Source: Leucobacter sp. Ag1
GTDB taxonomy: Bacteria; Actinomycetota; Actinomycetes; Actinomycetales; Microbacteriaceae
Direction: 5' to 3'
NCBI RefSeq assembly: GCF_000980875.1
Contig: NZ_LAYO01000079.1
Span: forward strand, 1 to 39,589
DNA: 39,589 nt
The position numbers and the translations under genes are program-made. The notes beneath the pieces were generated by a model. That model saw only the letters and a program-made list of their open reading frames with translations. It had not been told where the DNA came from and did not search any database. How positions within the stretch are numbered: the first letter of the stretch is position 1; every line of letters starts with the position of its first letter. Shown here piece after piece: positions 27,193-35,172 of this stretch.

Positions 27193-27254
27193 TCCGCTCG
27201 TCGAGAAGGCGTCCATTCGTCGCTGCGGGTCAACGCCGTCGCTGCGGGTCCACG
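27193..27254 (-). repeat. Degenerate inverted 19-bp repeats (right array)
   Basis: On the minus strand, units at 27211-27193, 27229-27212 (18 bp) and 27248-27230, plus a fragment to 27254, follow the same period as the left array. The first matches a rotated left unit (CGGCTTCTCGACCGGTGGA) at 15 of 19 bases. The next two have drifted in the middle to CCCGCAGCGACG. Confidence 0.75.
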
Positions 27255-27308
27255 TAGACGCGCCTCGGGAACACCACGCGCGAACACGACGCAGGCGCAG
27301 GCTCGACC

Positions 27309-28700
27309 TCAGCGCAGCCGCCGCCCCTGCTCGTCCATCCAGCGCTTCGTCTTGCGGTATTCGATCCCCATGAACACGAGCCCGAGCGCCCAGAACGGCA
27401 GCTGCACGGCGAACGCCACGCGGAACGCGTCCAGCGAGTAGTTCTCGGGCGAGCCCGCACCCTGCACGTCGAGCACGAGGCCGATCAGCAGGATCACGAG
27501 CAGCGTCGCGGTGAAGCCCGCGGTGTTGACAAGCCCGGTCCCGAAGCCCGAGAAGCTGCGCGGGGTGTGGGACCGCCCGACCTCGAAGGAGATCATCGAC
27601 GCGGGCCCGCCGATCGGCATCACGACCATCAGCAGCACGAGCAGCCAGGTCGGCGGGGTCCCGGGCCAGAGCAGCACCGCGATCCAGACGAGGGCGATCG
27701 CGACCGTGATGCTCGCGGCGATGCCGACTCGGCGCTCGAGGAAACGCGAGGTGAGCGGGCCGAGCAGGAACCCGGCCGCCATCGACGACAGGATCGTGAG
27801 GCTCAGCAGCCCCGCGGCGGTACCGCGGGAGAGGCCGACGCCGCCCACCAGGAACGGCGTGCCCCAGAGCAGGATGAAGGTGTTCGACGCGAACGGCGAC
27901 GTGAAGTGCACCCAGTACGCGAGCCGCACGCCGGGCAGCCGCAGCAGCCGGCGGGCCCGCTGCCAGAACCCGAGCCCCCGGCGGACCCGGCCCTGCGGCA
28001 TCTCGATGAGCCCCGTCGCGGGCGGCGCGATCTCGACGGATGACGCGCTGCCCTGCGGCCGGTAGGCGGTGGAACGGCGCGTGATCCCGCCGGTGCGCCC
28101 GATCATCCGCTCGAACGCGGTGCCCGTGCCCGGGCTGTCGCGCAGCACGAGCGCCGCGAGCAGCGTCACCAGGAAGCCGAGCGCGGCGACGGCGAGGAAG
28201 CCGGAGGCCCAGCCGAAGCCGGAGACCATGAGGGCGAGCGGCGTCACGGAGACGAGCTGGCCCGCCTGACCGACGAGGCCGGTGAGCTGGCTGACGGTCG
28301 GCAGCTGGCGCGCCGGGAACCATTCGGGCAGCATCCGCATGACGCTGATGAAGCTGCAGGCGTCGCCCGCGCCCACCAGGACGCGCGCGAGGATCGCGAG
28401 TCCGACGTCCGGCACGGTCGCCATGGTCACCTGGCCCACGATCATCAGCACGCCGCCGATCAGGATCATGGTCGTCGCGCCCACGCGGTCGAGCAGGATT
28501 CCGACGGGGATCTGCAGGCCCGCATAGACGATCAGCTGGATCACGGGGAAGGCCGACAGCGTGGTCGCGTCGATGCCGAAGTGATCCTGCGCGGCGGGTC
28601 CGAGCGCCGCGAGGGAGGACCGATTGATGATCGCGACCGCGTAGGAGAGCGCGGCGACCGTCCACACCGCCCAGGGAAGCAGGGAACGGGCGCGGGTCAT
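27309..28700 (-). CDS. MFS transporter, unknown substrate
   Basis: The 463-residue membrane protein has twelve predicted helices, with a long cytoplasmic loop at about residues 195-250 between helices 6 and 7. That is the major facilitator layout. The loop between helices 2 and 3 carries GILLDRVGATTMILIG, the MFS motif A variant (G...DR.G). An acidic residue stands in RVLVGAGDACSF. The best family match by eye is the nitrate/metabolite:H+ or hexuronate-like group, but I cannot name the substrate. I chose the ATG at 28700 (MTRARSLLPWAVW); an earlier ATG at 28766 adds 22 polar residues without a ribosome site. It lies downstream of the GNAT gene on the same strand. Confidence 0.85.
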   Translation of the reverse strand: MTRARSLLPWAVWTVAALSYAVAIINRSSLAALGPAAQDHFGIDATTLSAFPVIQLIVYAGLQIPVGILLDRVGATTMILIGGVLMIVGQVTMATVPDVGLAILARVLVGAGDACSFISVMRMLPEWFPARQLPTVSQLTGLVGQAGQLVSVTPLALMVSGFGWASGFLAVAALGFLVTLLAALVLRDSPGTGTAFERMIGRTGGITRRSTAYRPQGSASSVEIAPPATGLIEMPQGRVRRGLGFWQRARRLLRLPGVRLAYWVHFTSPFASNTFILLWGTPFLVGGVGLSRGTAAGLLSLTILSSMAAGFLLGPLTSRFLERRVGIAASITVAIALVWIAVLLWPGTPPTWLLVLLMVVMPIGGPASMISFEVGRSHTPRSFSGFGTGLVNTAGFTATLLVILLIGLVLDVQGAGSPENYSLDAFRVAFAVQLPFWALGLVFMGIEYRKTKRWMDEQGRRLR

Positions 28701-28766
28701 GGGCGCAATGCTACTCCTGCCCCGGGGTCGCTCCGGGCGTGTCCGAGTCACCCCGAGCCATCGCAC

Positions 28767-28784
28767 GCCCGGCCCGGGCCGGGC
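28767..28784. terminator. 18-bp perfect GC palindrome between GNAT and MFS genes
   Basis: GCCCGGCCCGGGCCGGGC is fully self-complementary and lies 7 bp beyond the GNAT stop codon, upstream of the MFS gene on the same strand. It can form a short hairpin in RNA. No T-run follows. It is a likely terminator or processing signal for the GNAT transcript. Confidence 0.45.
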
Positions 28785-28791
28785 TCCGCCG

Positions 28792-29331
28792 CTAGCCGCG
28801 CGGCGGCAGCGGCGGCCCGTCGGGGAAGTCGCTGCGGGTCAGATCCATGAAGAGCGCCGCCTCGAGGTGGCCGCCGGGTCGCACCTGGTAGTCGCGCAGC
28901 ACGCCGATGCGCTGGAAGCCGAGGCGTTCGTAGCTGCGGATCGCGCCCTCGTTGTTGATGTTGGGGTCGAGCGTCACGCGCGTGATCCCGTCGGCGAACT
29001 CCGCGCGGATCGCGAGGGCGAGGGCCTCCTCGCCGATGCGGCGTCCGCGGAACTGCGTGCCGATGAAGATGTGGATGACCGTGGTCGGGTACTCGGGATC
29101 CTCGCCGCGCAGCACGTACATGGCGCCGGCGCACTCCCCCTCGACCTCGATGATGCGGGCCGTTCCGGGAGCCTCGACGAACTCCTCGCGCACCCGCTCG
29201 AGCGAGTAGCCGACCCACCACTCCGAGACCTCGGGCTGCTGCAGGATCGCGAGCAGCGGTTCGGCGTCGGCCTCGCGCGGGAGGCGGAGAGTGACGAGGG
29301 GGCCTGAGAGGGGCAGTGCGGCATCGGACAT
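28792..29331 (-). CDS. GNAT acetyltransferase, AAC(6')/RimJ-like
   Basis: This 179-residue cytoplasmic acetyltransferase has the GNAT core. The acetyl-CoA pyrophosphate loop is QFRGRRIGEEALALAI (about residues 93-108), followed by TLDPNINNEGAIRSYERLGFQ. The early segment PEVSEWWVGYSLERVREEF and the DPNINNEGAIRSYERLGF block resemble the AAC(6')-Ib/siderophore acyl group of acetyltransferases. This is pattern resemblance only; RimJ-type and small-molecule acetyltransferases share these features, so drug resistance is not shown. It is transcribed divergently from the beta-propeller operon. Confidence 0.82.
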   Translation of the reverse strand: MSDAALPLSGPLVTLRLPREADAEPLLAILQQPEVSEWWVGYSLERVREEFVEAPGTARIIEVEGECAGAMYVLRGEDPEYPTTVIHIFIGTQFRGRRIGEEALALAIRAEFADGITRVTLDPNINNEGAIRSYERLGFQRIGVLRDYQVRPGGHLEAALFMDLTRSDFPDGPPLPPRG

Positions 29332-29590
29332 GGATCCAGCGTATCGGTGGGGCGCATCCGCCGGACACGCGATGATTCGCTAACTCCACACTCAGGCATG
29401 CCATCTTGACCCGAATCGCCCCCAATCACGACAACAAGAAAGGAACAAGCGGACGGTTGCAAGGCTTCCAAAGCCAGTGCCATACTACATATGGCATACC
29501 AAAAGTGATTGCATCGGAGCGCGTCCGAGCGATTCCACCGGGATCGCGAGTCCTCGCCCGCAGTCGCCCACCGACCTCGAAGGAGAGATC
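29332..29590. promoter_or_regulatory. Divergent promoter region of the beta-propeller/ABC operon
   Basis: This 259-bp region has an AT-rich core. TTGCAA (29457-29462) and CATACT (29481-29486), 18 bp apart, form a plausible promoter for the rightward operon. GGCTT/AAGCC (29463-29467, 29471-29475) is a small inverted repeat in the spacer. The operator-like palindrome overlaps the -10. A second palindrome, TGGCATACCA (29492-29501), follows directly. AAGGAGAG just before 29591 is the ribosome site of the first gene. Confidence 0.6.
29481..29493 (+). promoter_or_regulatory. Operator-like palindrome upstream of the second ABC operon (site D)
   Basis: CATACTACATATG matches 11 of 13 bases of the operator at 3036-3048 and lies in a longer perfect-armed palindrome, GCCATA and TATGGC around CTACA (29479-29495). 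It overlaps the proposed -10 (CATACT). The same regulator could therefore act at 3 kb and at 29 kb. Confidence 0.6.
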
Positions 29591-30619
29591 TTGACTCGCA
29601 GCATTCCCGGTACCGGCAACGGAACGATCTTCGTCGTCACCGAAAGCCACGCCGATCGGATCGCGTTCGTCGACCTGGCCGACGCGGCGCAGCCGGTGCA
29701 GACCGAGACCGTCGTCGGCGCATCCCCGTGGGCCATCGCCGTGCACGAGCCGTCGCGCCGCGCCTACGTCACGACCGCCGAGGGGCTCGCCGTCGTCGAT
29801 CTGGACTCCCGCGAACGACTCGCACTCGTGCCCTATCTCGACCAGCCGACCGAGATCGCGACCGGCGAGTACCGCCCGGGCGGCACCGGCGTCGTCGTCC
29901 TCCCCGACGGATCGGCGGTCTACGCCGGCGTCCACCGCGACGGGCTCACCTCGACCGTCGAGCGCTTCGACACCGCGACGGGCGCGTTCACCGATTCCTT
30001 CGAGGTCGGGCTGCGGCCCTTCGACGTGCAGCTCTCTCCGAGCGGCCGCGAGATCTACACGATCGACCACGACTCGTTCACGCTGCACACCATCACCGTG
30101 CCCGGCCACGAGGTCATCCGCGCCGAAGTCGCCCCGTTCGGCACCGAGGGCGGCCTCATGTCGCACTACAAACCGCACTACGCCGCCGTCGCCGAGGACG
30201 GGACCCTCTTCCTCCCCTACCAGGGCAAGGGACTCGTCACATACTCGCCGGAGACCCGGAGCTACACGACGGCGCCCATGACCGGGGACTCCCACCAGCA
30301 CGGCGTCGGGCTCACCTCCGACGGCCGCCTGCTCGTCGTCGGCGTCGGCCCGATCGGCGGCGCGACGCTCGGCCCGAGCCTCACGATCCGCGATCTGGCC
30401 TCCGGCACGGAAGTGCTGGTCCCCCTCGACAAGGGCCACGAGAACCCCGTCGAGTGGCTCGACGCCCCCGACGGCCGCCCCAAGGCGGTCCTCACCGGCG
30501 GCTCGACGAGCCGCGGCCCCTGGGACGGGATCGCGGTCATCGACCTCGAGACGCACGAGCGCACCGAGGTCCCTGTTCCCGGCCTGCCCCAGATGGGCGT
30601 CTTCATATCGGCGGCCTGA
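29591..30619 (+). CDS. Cytoplasmic beta-propeller protein (YncE/lactonase-like fold), unknown function
   Basis: The 342-residue protein shows repeated strand-turn units about 40 residues apart (GNGTIFVVTESHADRIAFVD, AVHEPSRRAYVTTAEGLAVVD, QLSPSGREIYTIDHDSFTL), the layout of a seven-bladed beta-propeller of YncE, lactonase or virginiamycin B lyase size. It has no signal peptide. Four histidines fall at neighbouring blades: His192 and His196 (SHYKPHYAAV), His235 and His237 (DSHQHGVG). They could bind a metal, as in Vgb-type lyases; this is inference. The start is a TTG with AAGGAGAG ideally placed; an upstream GTG at 29477 overlaps the operator and is unlikely. It leads the operon of the second peptide-type ABC transporter, so it may process the imported compound. 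Confidence 0.8.
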   Translation: MTRSIPGTGNGTIFVVTESHADRIAFVDLADAAQPVQTETVVGASPWAIAVHEPSRRAYVTTAEGLAVVDLDSRERLALVPYLDQPTEIATGEYRPGGTGVVVLPDGSAVYAGVHRDGLTSTVERFDTATGAFTDSFEVGLRPFDVQLSPSGREIYTIDHDSFTLHTITVPGHEVIRAEVAPFGTEGGLMSHYKPHYAAVAEDGTLFLPYQGKGLVTYSPETRSYTTAPMTGDSHQHGVGLTSDGRLLVVGVGPIGGATLGPSLTIRDLASGTEVLVPLDKGHENPVEWLDAPDGRPKAVLTGGSTSRGPWDGIAVIDLETHERTEVPVPGLPQMGVFISAA

Positions 30620-30665
30620 TCCGCCGTCGAACAGCCCCACCCCGTCCACCCTCCACCCACCCCGA

Positions 30666-30687
30666 GCGCGCGGAACGGACCGCGCGC
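30666..30687 (+). other. 8-bp hairpin between the beta-propeller and solute-binding genes
   Basis: GCGCGCGG (30666-30673) pairs with CCGCGCGC (30680-30687) around AACGGA. It lies 23 bp before the ATG of the next gene, within a 91-bp gap otherwise rich in C and A. It could protect the downstream mRNA or reduce read-through. Confidence 0.45.
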
Positions 30688-30710
30688 CGCACGAGAGGAA
30701 CCACCCCACC

Positions 30711-32258
30711 ATGTCAACGAAGACACGACAGCTCAGACGCCTCCTCGGCGCGGGAGCGGCGTTCGCCATCAGCGCGGCGCTGCTCACCGGCTGCATGGGC
30801 AACGCCGCGAAGACCGAGAACGGCGGTGCCGCCGCGTCCGGCGGCGCGGCGAACCTCGCGATGCCGACGGAACCCGGCAACATCGACCCGATCATGATGC
30901 GCTCGCTCTCCGCGTGGAACATGTACTACGCCGTGTTCGACGGCCTCACCCGGATCGCTTCCGACGGATCGATCACGCCCGGCCTCGCGGAGTCCTGGAC
31001 CTCGGACGACAGCAAGAAGGTCTGGGAGTTCAAGATCCGCAGCGGGGTCAAGTTCCACGACGGCACCGACCTCAAGGTGTCCGACATCGTCTACACCTAC
31101 AAGAAGATCCTCGCGAGCGAGACCTCGACGAACCGCGTCGCCATCGCGATGATCGACTCGGTCGAGGCCGTCGGCGACGACACCGTCAAATTCACGCTCA
31201 AGAACCCCTTCAGCGCCTGGCTGAACCAGGTCGCCACGATCGGGATCGTGCCCGAGGCCGACTACGAGAAGAAGGGCGCGAAGTTCGCCGACGCCCCCGT
31301 CGGTACCGGACCCTTCCAGTTCGTCGCGTGGAACCACGGCGTCGACTACCAGGTGAAGCGGTTCGACGGCTACTGGGGCGACAAGGCGAAGCTCGACACC
31401 GTGACCTTCTCCTTCGTCGGCGCCGCCGACGCTCGGACCACCGGCGTGGAGTCCGGCACCCTCGACGCCGCGCTCATCCCGGCCAGCCAGGTGCCCGTGC
31501 TCAAGGGAGCGAGCGATGCGCAGGTCATCGACGCCCGCTCGAACAAGGTCGCCCTGATCGGCGTCAACACGACCGCCGGAGCGCTGAAGAACGAGAAGCT
31601 CCGCCAGGCGCTCCCCCTCGCGATCGACCGCTCGAAGATCATCGAGCAGCTCCTCGAAGGCTACGGCACCCCGACGGGCCAGCCCGTCGCGAAGGGCGTC
31701 ACCGGCTACATCGACGGCTATGAGACCCCGAAGTTCGACCCGGCGGCCGCGAAGAAGCTCATCGCCGAATCCGGCTACGCGGGCGAGCCGATCACCTTCC
31801 AGTACGCGAGCTCGGGCGGCGACCCGACCGATCCGGACGTCGCGCAGGCGATCGCCGGCAATCTCAAGGACGTCGGCCTCAACATCAAGCTGGTCGGCTC
31901 GGAGCAGCAGAGCCTCAGCCTGACGATCGCGAACCACCAGATCACCGGGCTGTACCTGAACTTCTGGTCCCCCTCGAGCATGGACGGCGACGTGGTCGTC
32001 AGCCAGCTGCTCGCCGGCGGCCCCGAGGACTACGCGCGCAGTCCCGAAATGGCGAAGCTCTACCTCGACCAGCAGGCGGCGGGCGAGAAGGATCGCGATC
32101 AGGTCTTCAATCAGATCTGGGAGTGGAACACGGCGAACGTGTCGAACGTCCCCCTCTGGGAGATCAAGAACGCCTACGCCTCGTCCAAGGCCCTGAAGTG
32201 GACTCCCGCGATCGACGGGATCTACCGAGCATCCGAGATCTCCCGCTCCGACGGGTGA
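30711..32258 (+). CDS. ABC transporter solute-binding lipoprotein, family 5 (second system)
   Basis: The 515-residue protein begins with a twin-Arg-free basic signal, a hydrophobic helix and the lipobox LLTGC with Cys28 as the lipid anchor. It then has the family 5 pattern: PTEPGNIDPI, GLAESWTSDDSKKVWEFKI, GVKFHDGTDLKVSDIVYTY and LRQALPLAIDRSKIIEQLL. It shares only the family pattern with the protein at 4522-6165 and is shorter. GAGAGGAA is the Shine-Dalgarno. It precedes both permeases and is followed by a very strong hairpin. The substrate is unknown. Confidence 0.93.
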   Translation: MSTKTRQLRRLLGAGAAFAISAALLTGCMGNAAKTENGGAAASGGAANLAMPTEPGNIDPIMMRSLSAWNMYYAVFDGLTRIASDGSITPGLAESWTSDDSKKVWEFKIRSGVKFHDGTDLKVSDIVYTYKKILASETSTNRVAIAMIDSVEAVGDDTVKFTLKNPFSAWLNQVATIGIVPEADYEKKGAKFADAPVGTGPFQFVAWNHGVDYQVKRFDGYWGDKAKLDTVTFSFVGAADARTTGVESGTLDAALIPASQVPVLKGASDAQVIDARSNKVALIGVNTTAGALKNEKLRQALPLAIDRSKIIEQLLEGYGTPTGQPVAKGVTGYIDGYETPKFDPAAAKKLIAESGYAGEPITFQYASSGGDPTDPDVAQAIAGNLKDVGLNIKLVGSEQQSLSLTIANHQITGLYLNFWSPSSMDGDVVVSQLLAGGPEDYARSPEMAKLYLDQQAAGEKDRDQVFNQIWEWNTANVSNVPLWEIKNAYASSKALKWTPAIDGIYRASEISRSDG

Positions 32259-32261
32259 GCC

Positions 32262-32298
32262 GGTGGCGGGGCCGCGCCGAACGCGCGGCCCCGCCACC
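32262..32298 (+). other. Perfect 15-16-bp hairpin after the solute-binding gene
   Basis: GGTGGCGGGGCCGCG (32262-32276) pairs perfectly with 32284-32298, and an extra C-G pair closes a 5-nt loop. It starts 3 bp after the stop codon and ends 39 bp before the permease start. There is no T-run. As in malE-malF, such a structure can stabilise the binding-protein mRNA and hold back permease expression. Confidence 0.75.
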
Positions 32299-32337
32299 CC
32301 TCCTCCCCTCCCCACCGCACCAGACGGAAAGCCGCCC

Positions 32338-33258
32338 ATGGCCACTTATCTCCTCCGCAGAATCCTGCAGGCGATCGCGACCCTCTTCATCGCGGTCACC
32401 ATCGCGTTCCTGCTCGGCCGCGCGACGGGCAAGCCCGCGGCCCTCATCCTCACCGAGGGCGCGACCGCGCAGCAGATCCACGATCTCAACGGCAAGCTCG
32501 GGTTCAACGACCCGATCGGCGTGCAATACCTGAACTACCTCGGCGGCCTGCTCCGCGGCGACTTCGGGGTCTCCTACAAGAACCCGGGGCAGTCAGCCTT
32601 CACCATCATCGCCGAGCGCCTGCCTGCCACCATGACCCTCGCCATCACGTCGTTCGCGATCGGCCTCGTCCTCGCGGTCGCCGCAGCGGCGCTGATCCAC
32701 ATCCGCGGCAGCCACACGCTGCGGGCGCTCTTCGTGTGGAGCGGATCGCTCCGGCAGTCGGTCCCCGACTTCTTCTTCGGCGTGCTGCTCGTACTCGTCT
32801 TCTCGGTCGCGCTGGGCTGGCTCCCGAGCCTCGGCTACAGCGGCACCCCGTCGCTCGTGCTCCCGGTCGCCACGATCGCCACCGCCCAGTTCGTGCTCTA
32901 CGTGCGACTCCTCGACGCCGCGCTGAGCGAGCAGACGACCGCCGAGTACGTGCGCACCGCGTACGCCAGGGGCAAGAGCCACACCGCGGTCGTGCTCACC
33001 GAGATGCTCCCCAACGCCTTCCTCCCGATTCTGACCGTCGCGGGGCTCAACCTCGCGGGCCTGCTGGGCGGCACCATCATCGTGGAACAGGTCTTCGCCT
33101 GGCCCGGTGTCGGCAGCGCGCTCATCGGCGCCGTCGGGCAGCGCGACTTCGCGGTCGTCCAGGCCGGACTCCTCGTCGTCTCGCTCATCTTCGTCGTCGT
33201 CAACGTCGCGGTCGACCTCCTCTACTCGATCATCGATCCCAGGGTGAAGCTCTCATGA
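32338..33258 (+). CDS. ABC transporter permease, DppB type (second system)
   Basis: This 306-residue membrane protein has the first helix at about residues 8-26 (FIAVTIAFLLGRATG), the region LGFNDPIGVQYLNYLGGLLRGDFGVSY typical of DppB, and five more helices. Its EAA loop is RTAYARGKSHTAVVLTEMLPNAFLP, and the C-terminal block is VFAWPGVGSALIGAVGQRDF. The first helix has GRATGKP in place of the usual R..PGDP. The ATG at 32338 follows GGAAAG. Its stop overlaps the next start by 4 bp. Confidence 0.92.
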   Translation: MATYLLRRILQAIATLFIAVTIAFLLGRATGKPAALILTEGATAQQIHDLNGKLGFNDPIGVQYLNYLGGLLRGDFGVSYKNPGQSAFTIIAERLPATMTLAITSFAIGLVLAVAAAALIHIRGSHTLRALFVWSGSLRQSVPDFFFGVLLVLVFSVALGWLPSLGYSGTPSLVLPVATIATAQFVLYVRLLDAALSEQTTAEYVRTAYARGKSHTAVVLTEMLPNAFLPILTVAGLNLAGLLGGTIIVEQVFAWPGVGSALIGAVGQRDFAVVQAGLLVVSLIFVVVNVAVDLLYSIIDPRVKLS

Positions 33259-34142
33259 CACACACCGTGACCCTCGCGCAGGTCGACCCCGCGGCCCCGC
33301 GCCGCCGCCGTCGCTCCCGCGGCTCCGGACGAATGCTCTCCGCCATCGGCGGCGGGATCGTGGTGGCGACGGTGCTCGCCATCGTCGCCGTCCATTTCTG
33401 GCCCGGGTTCGACCCGTACACCCAGAACCTCGACGCCGTGCGCCTCGCGCCCTTCGCCGATCCCGCGCACCCGCTCGGCACCGACTCCGTCGGTCGGGAT
33501 CTGCTCAGCCGCCTCGCGGCGGGCGGCACGACGACGCTCTGGATCACACTCGCCATCGTGGCCCTGAACATGGTCGTCGGCACGGTGCTCGGGCTGCTCG
33601 CCGGCTTCTTCGGCGGTTGGCTCGACAGCGTCATCGCGCTCGTCACCGATGTGAGCCTCGCGCTCCCGGCGGTGCTGCTGCTCATCGCGCTCTCCGCGAT
33701 CTTCGGGCCGAGCGCGCTGCTCATGATCCTGGTGCTCGGCCTGACCCACTGGATGAGCTTCGCGCGGCTCGCGCGAGCGACCGCGCTGTCGCTCCGCCAT
33801 CGCGACTTCGTCGTCGCCCCGCAGATGCTCGGCGCTTCGGCCGGCCGGGTGATCCGCACGCACATCCTGCCGCACGTCGTCCCGCAGATGTTCATCCTCG
33901 CGGTCACGAGCATCGGCACCGTCATCATCCTGCAGGCGGGACTCGACTACCTCGGTCTCGGCATCCAGCCGCCGGACCCCACCTGGGGCGGGCTCGTGCT
34001 CGAGGGCCAGAAGTACCTGCGTCTCTCCCCCTGGCAGACCGTCATCCCCGGCGTCGCCATTTTCCTGGTGGTGGGCGGCACCCAGTTCTTCAGCCAGCGC
34101 TACACCGCCGAGAACACCCAGCCCCTCCGGAAGGTGCGTTGA
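33255..34142 (+). CDS. ABC transporter permease, DppC type (second system)
   Basis: The 295-residue membrane protein has an Arg-rich N-terminus (RRRRRSRGSGR), the first helix at about residues 31-50, the HPLGTDSVGRDLLSRL signature and an EAA loop VVAPQMLGASAGRVIRTHILPH. The C-terminus ends in the usual PTWGGLVLEGQKYL and GTQFFSQRY region. Its ATG overlaps the TGA of the DppB-type gene, so the two are coupled. The first ATPase gene starts 1 bp after its stop. Confidence 0.92.
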   Translation: MTHTVTLAQVDPAAPRRRRRSRGSGRMLSAIGGGIVVATVLAIVAVHFWPGFDPYTQNLDAVRLAPFADPAHPLGTDSVGRDLLSRLAAGGTTTLWITLAIVALNMVVGTVLGLLAGFFGGWLDSVIALVTDVSLALPAVLLLIALSAIFGPSALLMILVLGLTHWMSFARLARATALSLRHRDFVVAPQMLGASAGRVIRTHILPHVVPQMFILAVTSIGTVIILQAGLDYLGLGIQPPDPTWGGLVLEGQKYLRLSPWQTVIPGVAIFLVVGGTQFFSQRYTAENTQPLRKVR

Positions 34143-34143
34143 C

Positions 34144-35172
34144 ATGTCCGAGCACATCCCGCTGCTGCAGGTGCAGAACCTCGTCATCACGACCACGGGC
34201 CCGGACGGCGAGACCGTCCGCCTCATCGACGACATCTCGTTCACCGTCGAGGAGGGCGAGGTCCTCGGCATCGTCGGCGAGTCCGGATCGGGCAAGAGCC
34301 TGACCGTCCTCGCCGTGATGGGCCTGCTGCCCGTCGGGCTCGAGATCGCCCAGGGATCGATCCGCTGGCGCGGACGCGACCTCATCGGCCTGCGCGACCG
34401 CGAGATGCGGCGGATGCGGGGACGCGACTTCGGCATGGTCTTCCAGGATCCGATGACGGCGCTCAATCCGCTGCGCCGCGTCGGGCCCCAGCTCGCCGAG
34501 GCGCTGCGCCTGCACCAGGATCTCTCCCGATCGGAGGCGAAGGCGCGGGTGCACGAGCTGCTGCGCACGGTCGGGGTCCCCGAACCCGAGAAGCGCGCCA
34601 GGGCCTACCCGCACGAATGGTCGGGCGGCATGCGGCAGCGCGCCGTCATCGCCATGGCCATGGCGAACGGCCCGGCGCTCCTGATCGCCGACGAGCCGAC
34701 CACCGCCCTCGACGTCACGGTGCAGGCCCAGGTCATGCGCACGCTCGCGCAGGCCCGCGAGGAGCTCTCCTCGGCCCTGATCCTCATCACCCACGACCTC
34801 GCCCTCGCCGCGCAGAACGCCTCCCGCATGATCATCATGTACTCGGGCCGGATCCTGGAGACCGGGACCACGCGCGAGATCTTCCTCCGCCCCACCCACC
34901 CCTACACGCAGGGCCTGCTGCGGAGCCTCATCTCGGAGGGCGACGAGCGCGCCTACGCGATCCCGGGCAACCCGCCCTCGCCGAGGCTCCGCCCCGCCGG
35001 ATGCCCGTTCGCGCCGCGCTGCGAACTCGCGCGCGGCCGCGACCTCTGCACCGATGTTCGGCCGATGCTCGAACTCAGACCGAGCGGATCGCGTTCCGCC
35101 TGCCACTTCGCCGACGAGCTCGTGCCGAGCGGTGCCCCGGGCACGCCGGCCGGAGAGGACGCAGCACGATGA
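34144..35172 (+). CDS. ABC transporter ATPase, DppD type (second system)
   Basis: The 342-residue ATPase has Walker A GESGSGKS (45-52), [10 protein letters not shown], signature WSGGMRQR, Walker [10 protein letters not shown] and switch ILITHDL. The last 70 residues form the oligopeptide ABC C-terminal region with the cysteine pattern CPFAPRC and a later Cys (DLC). The signature's Trp in place of Leu (EWSGG) is a common variant. It follows the DppC-type permease by 1 bp and overlaps the next ATPase by 4 bp. Confidence 0.94.
   Translation: MSEHIPLLQVQNLVITTTGPDGETVRLIDDISFTVEEGEVLGIVGESGSGKSLTVLAVMGLLPVGLEIAQGSIRWRGRDLIGLRDREMRRMRGRDFGMVFQDPMTALNPLRRVGPQLAEALRLHQDLSRSEAKARVHELLRTVGVPEPEKRARAYPHEWSGGMRQRAVIAMAMANGPALLIADEPTTALDVTVQAQVMRTLAQAREELSSALILITHDLALAAQNASRMIIMYSGRILETGTTREIFLRPTHPYTQGLLRSLISEGDERAYAIPGNPPSPRLRPAGCPFAPRCELARGRDLCTDVRPMLELRPSGSRSACHFADELVPSGAPGTPAGEDAAR

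Larger units (their letters stand above)
26979..27308. repeat. 330-bp convergent intergenic region with facing 19-bp repeat arrays
   Basis: This gene-free gap lies between cysE and the convergent MFS gene. Four head-to-tail 19-bp units fill 27102-27177 (type GACCGGTGGACGGCTTCTC). Three degenerate units of 18-19 bp in the opposite orientation fill 27193-27254. The two arrays face each other around a 15-bp centre and can fold into a long imperfect hairpin. The rest (26979-27101 and 27255-27308) is GC-rich with CGCACG runs and no recognisable gene. Confidence 0.8.

Noticed and set aside
27102..27254. Regular short repeats suggested a CRISPR array.
   Set aside because: Units are contiguous without spacers, only 19 bp, and no cas gene is in the window.
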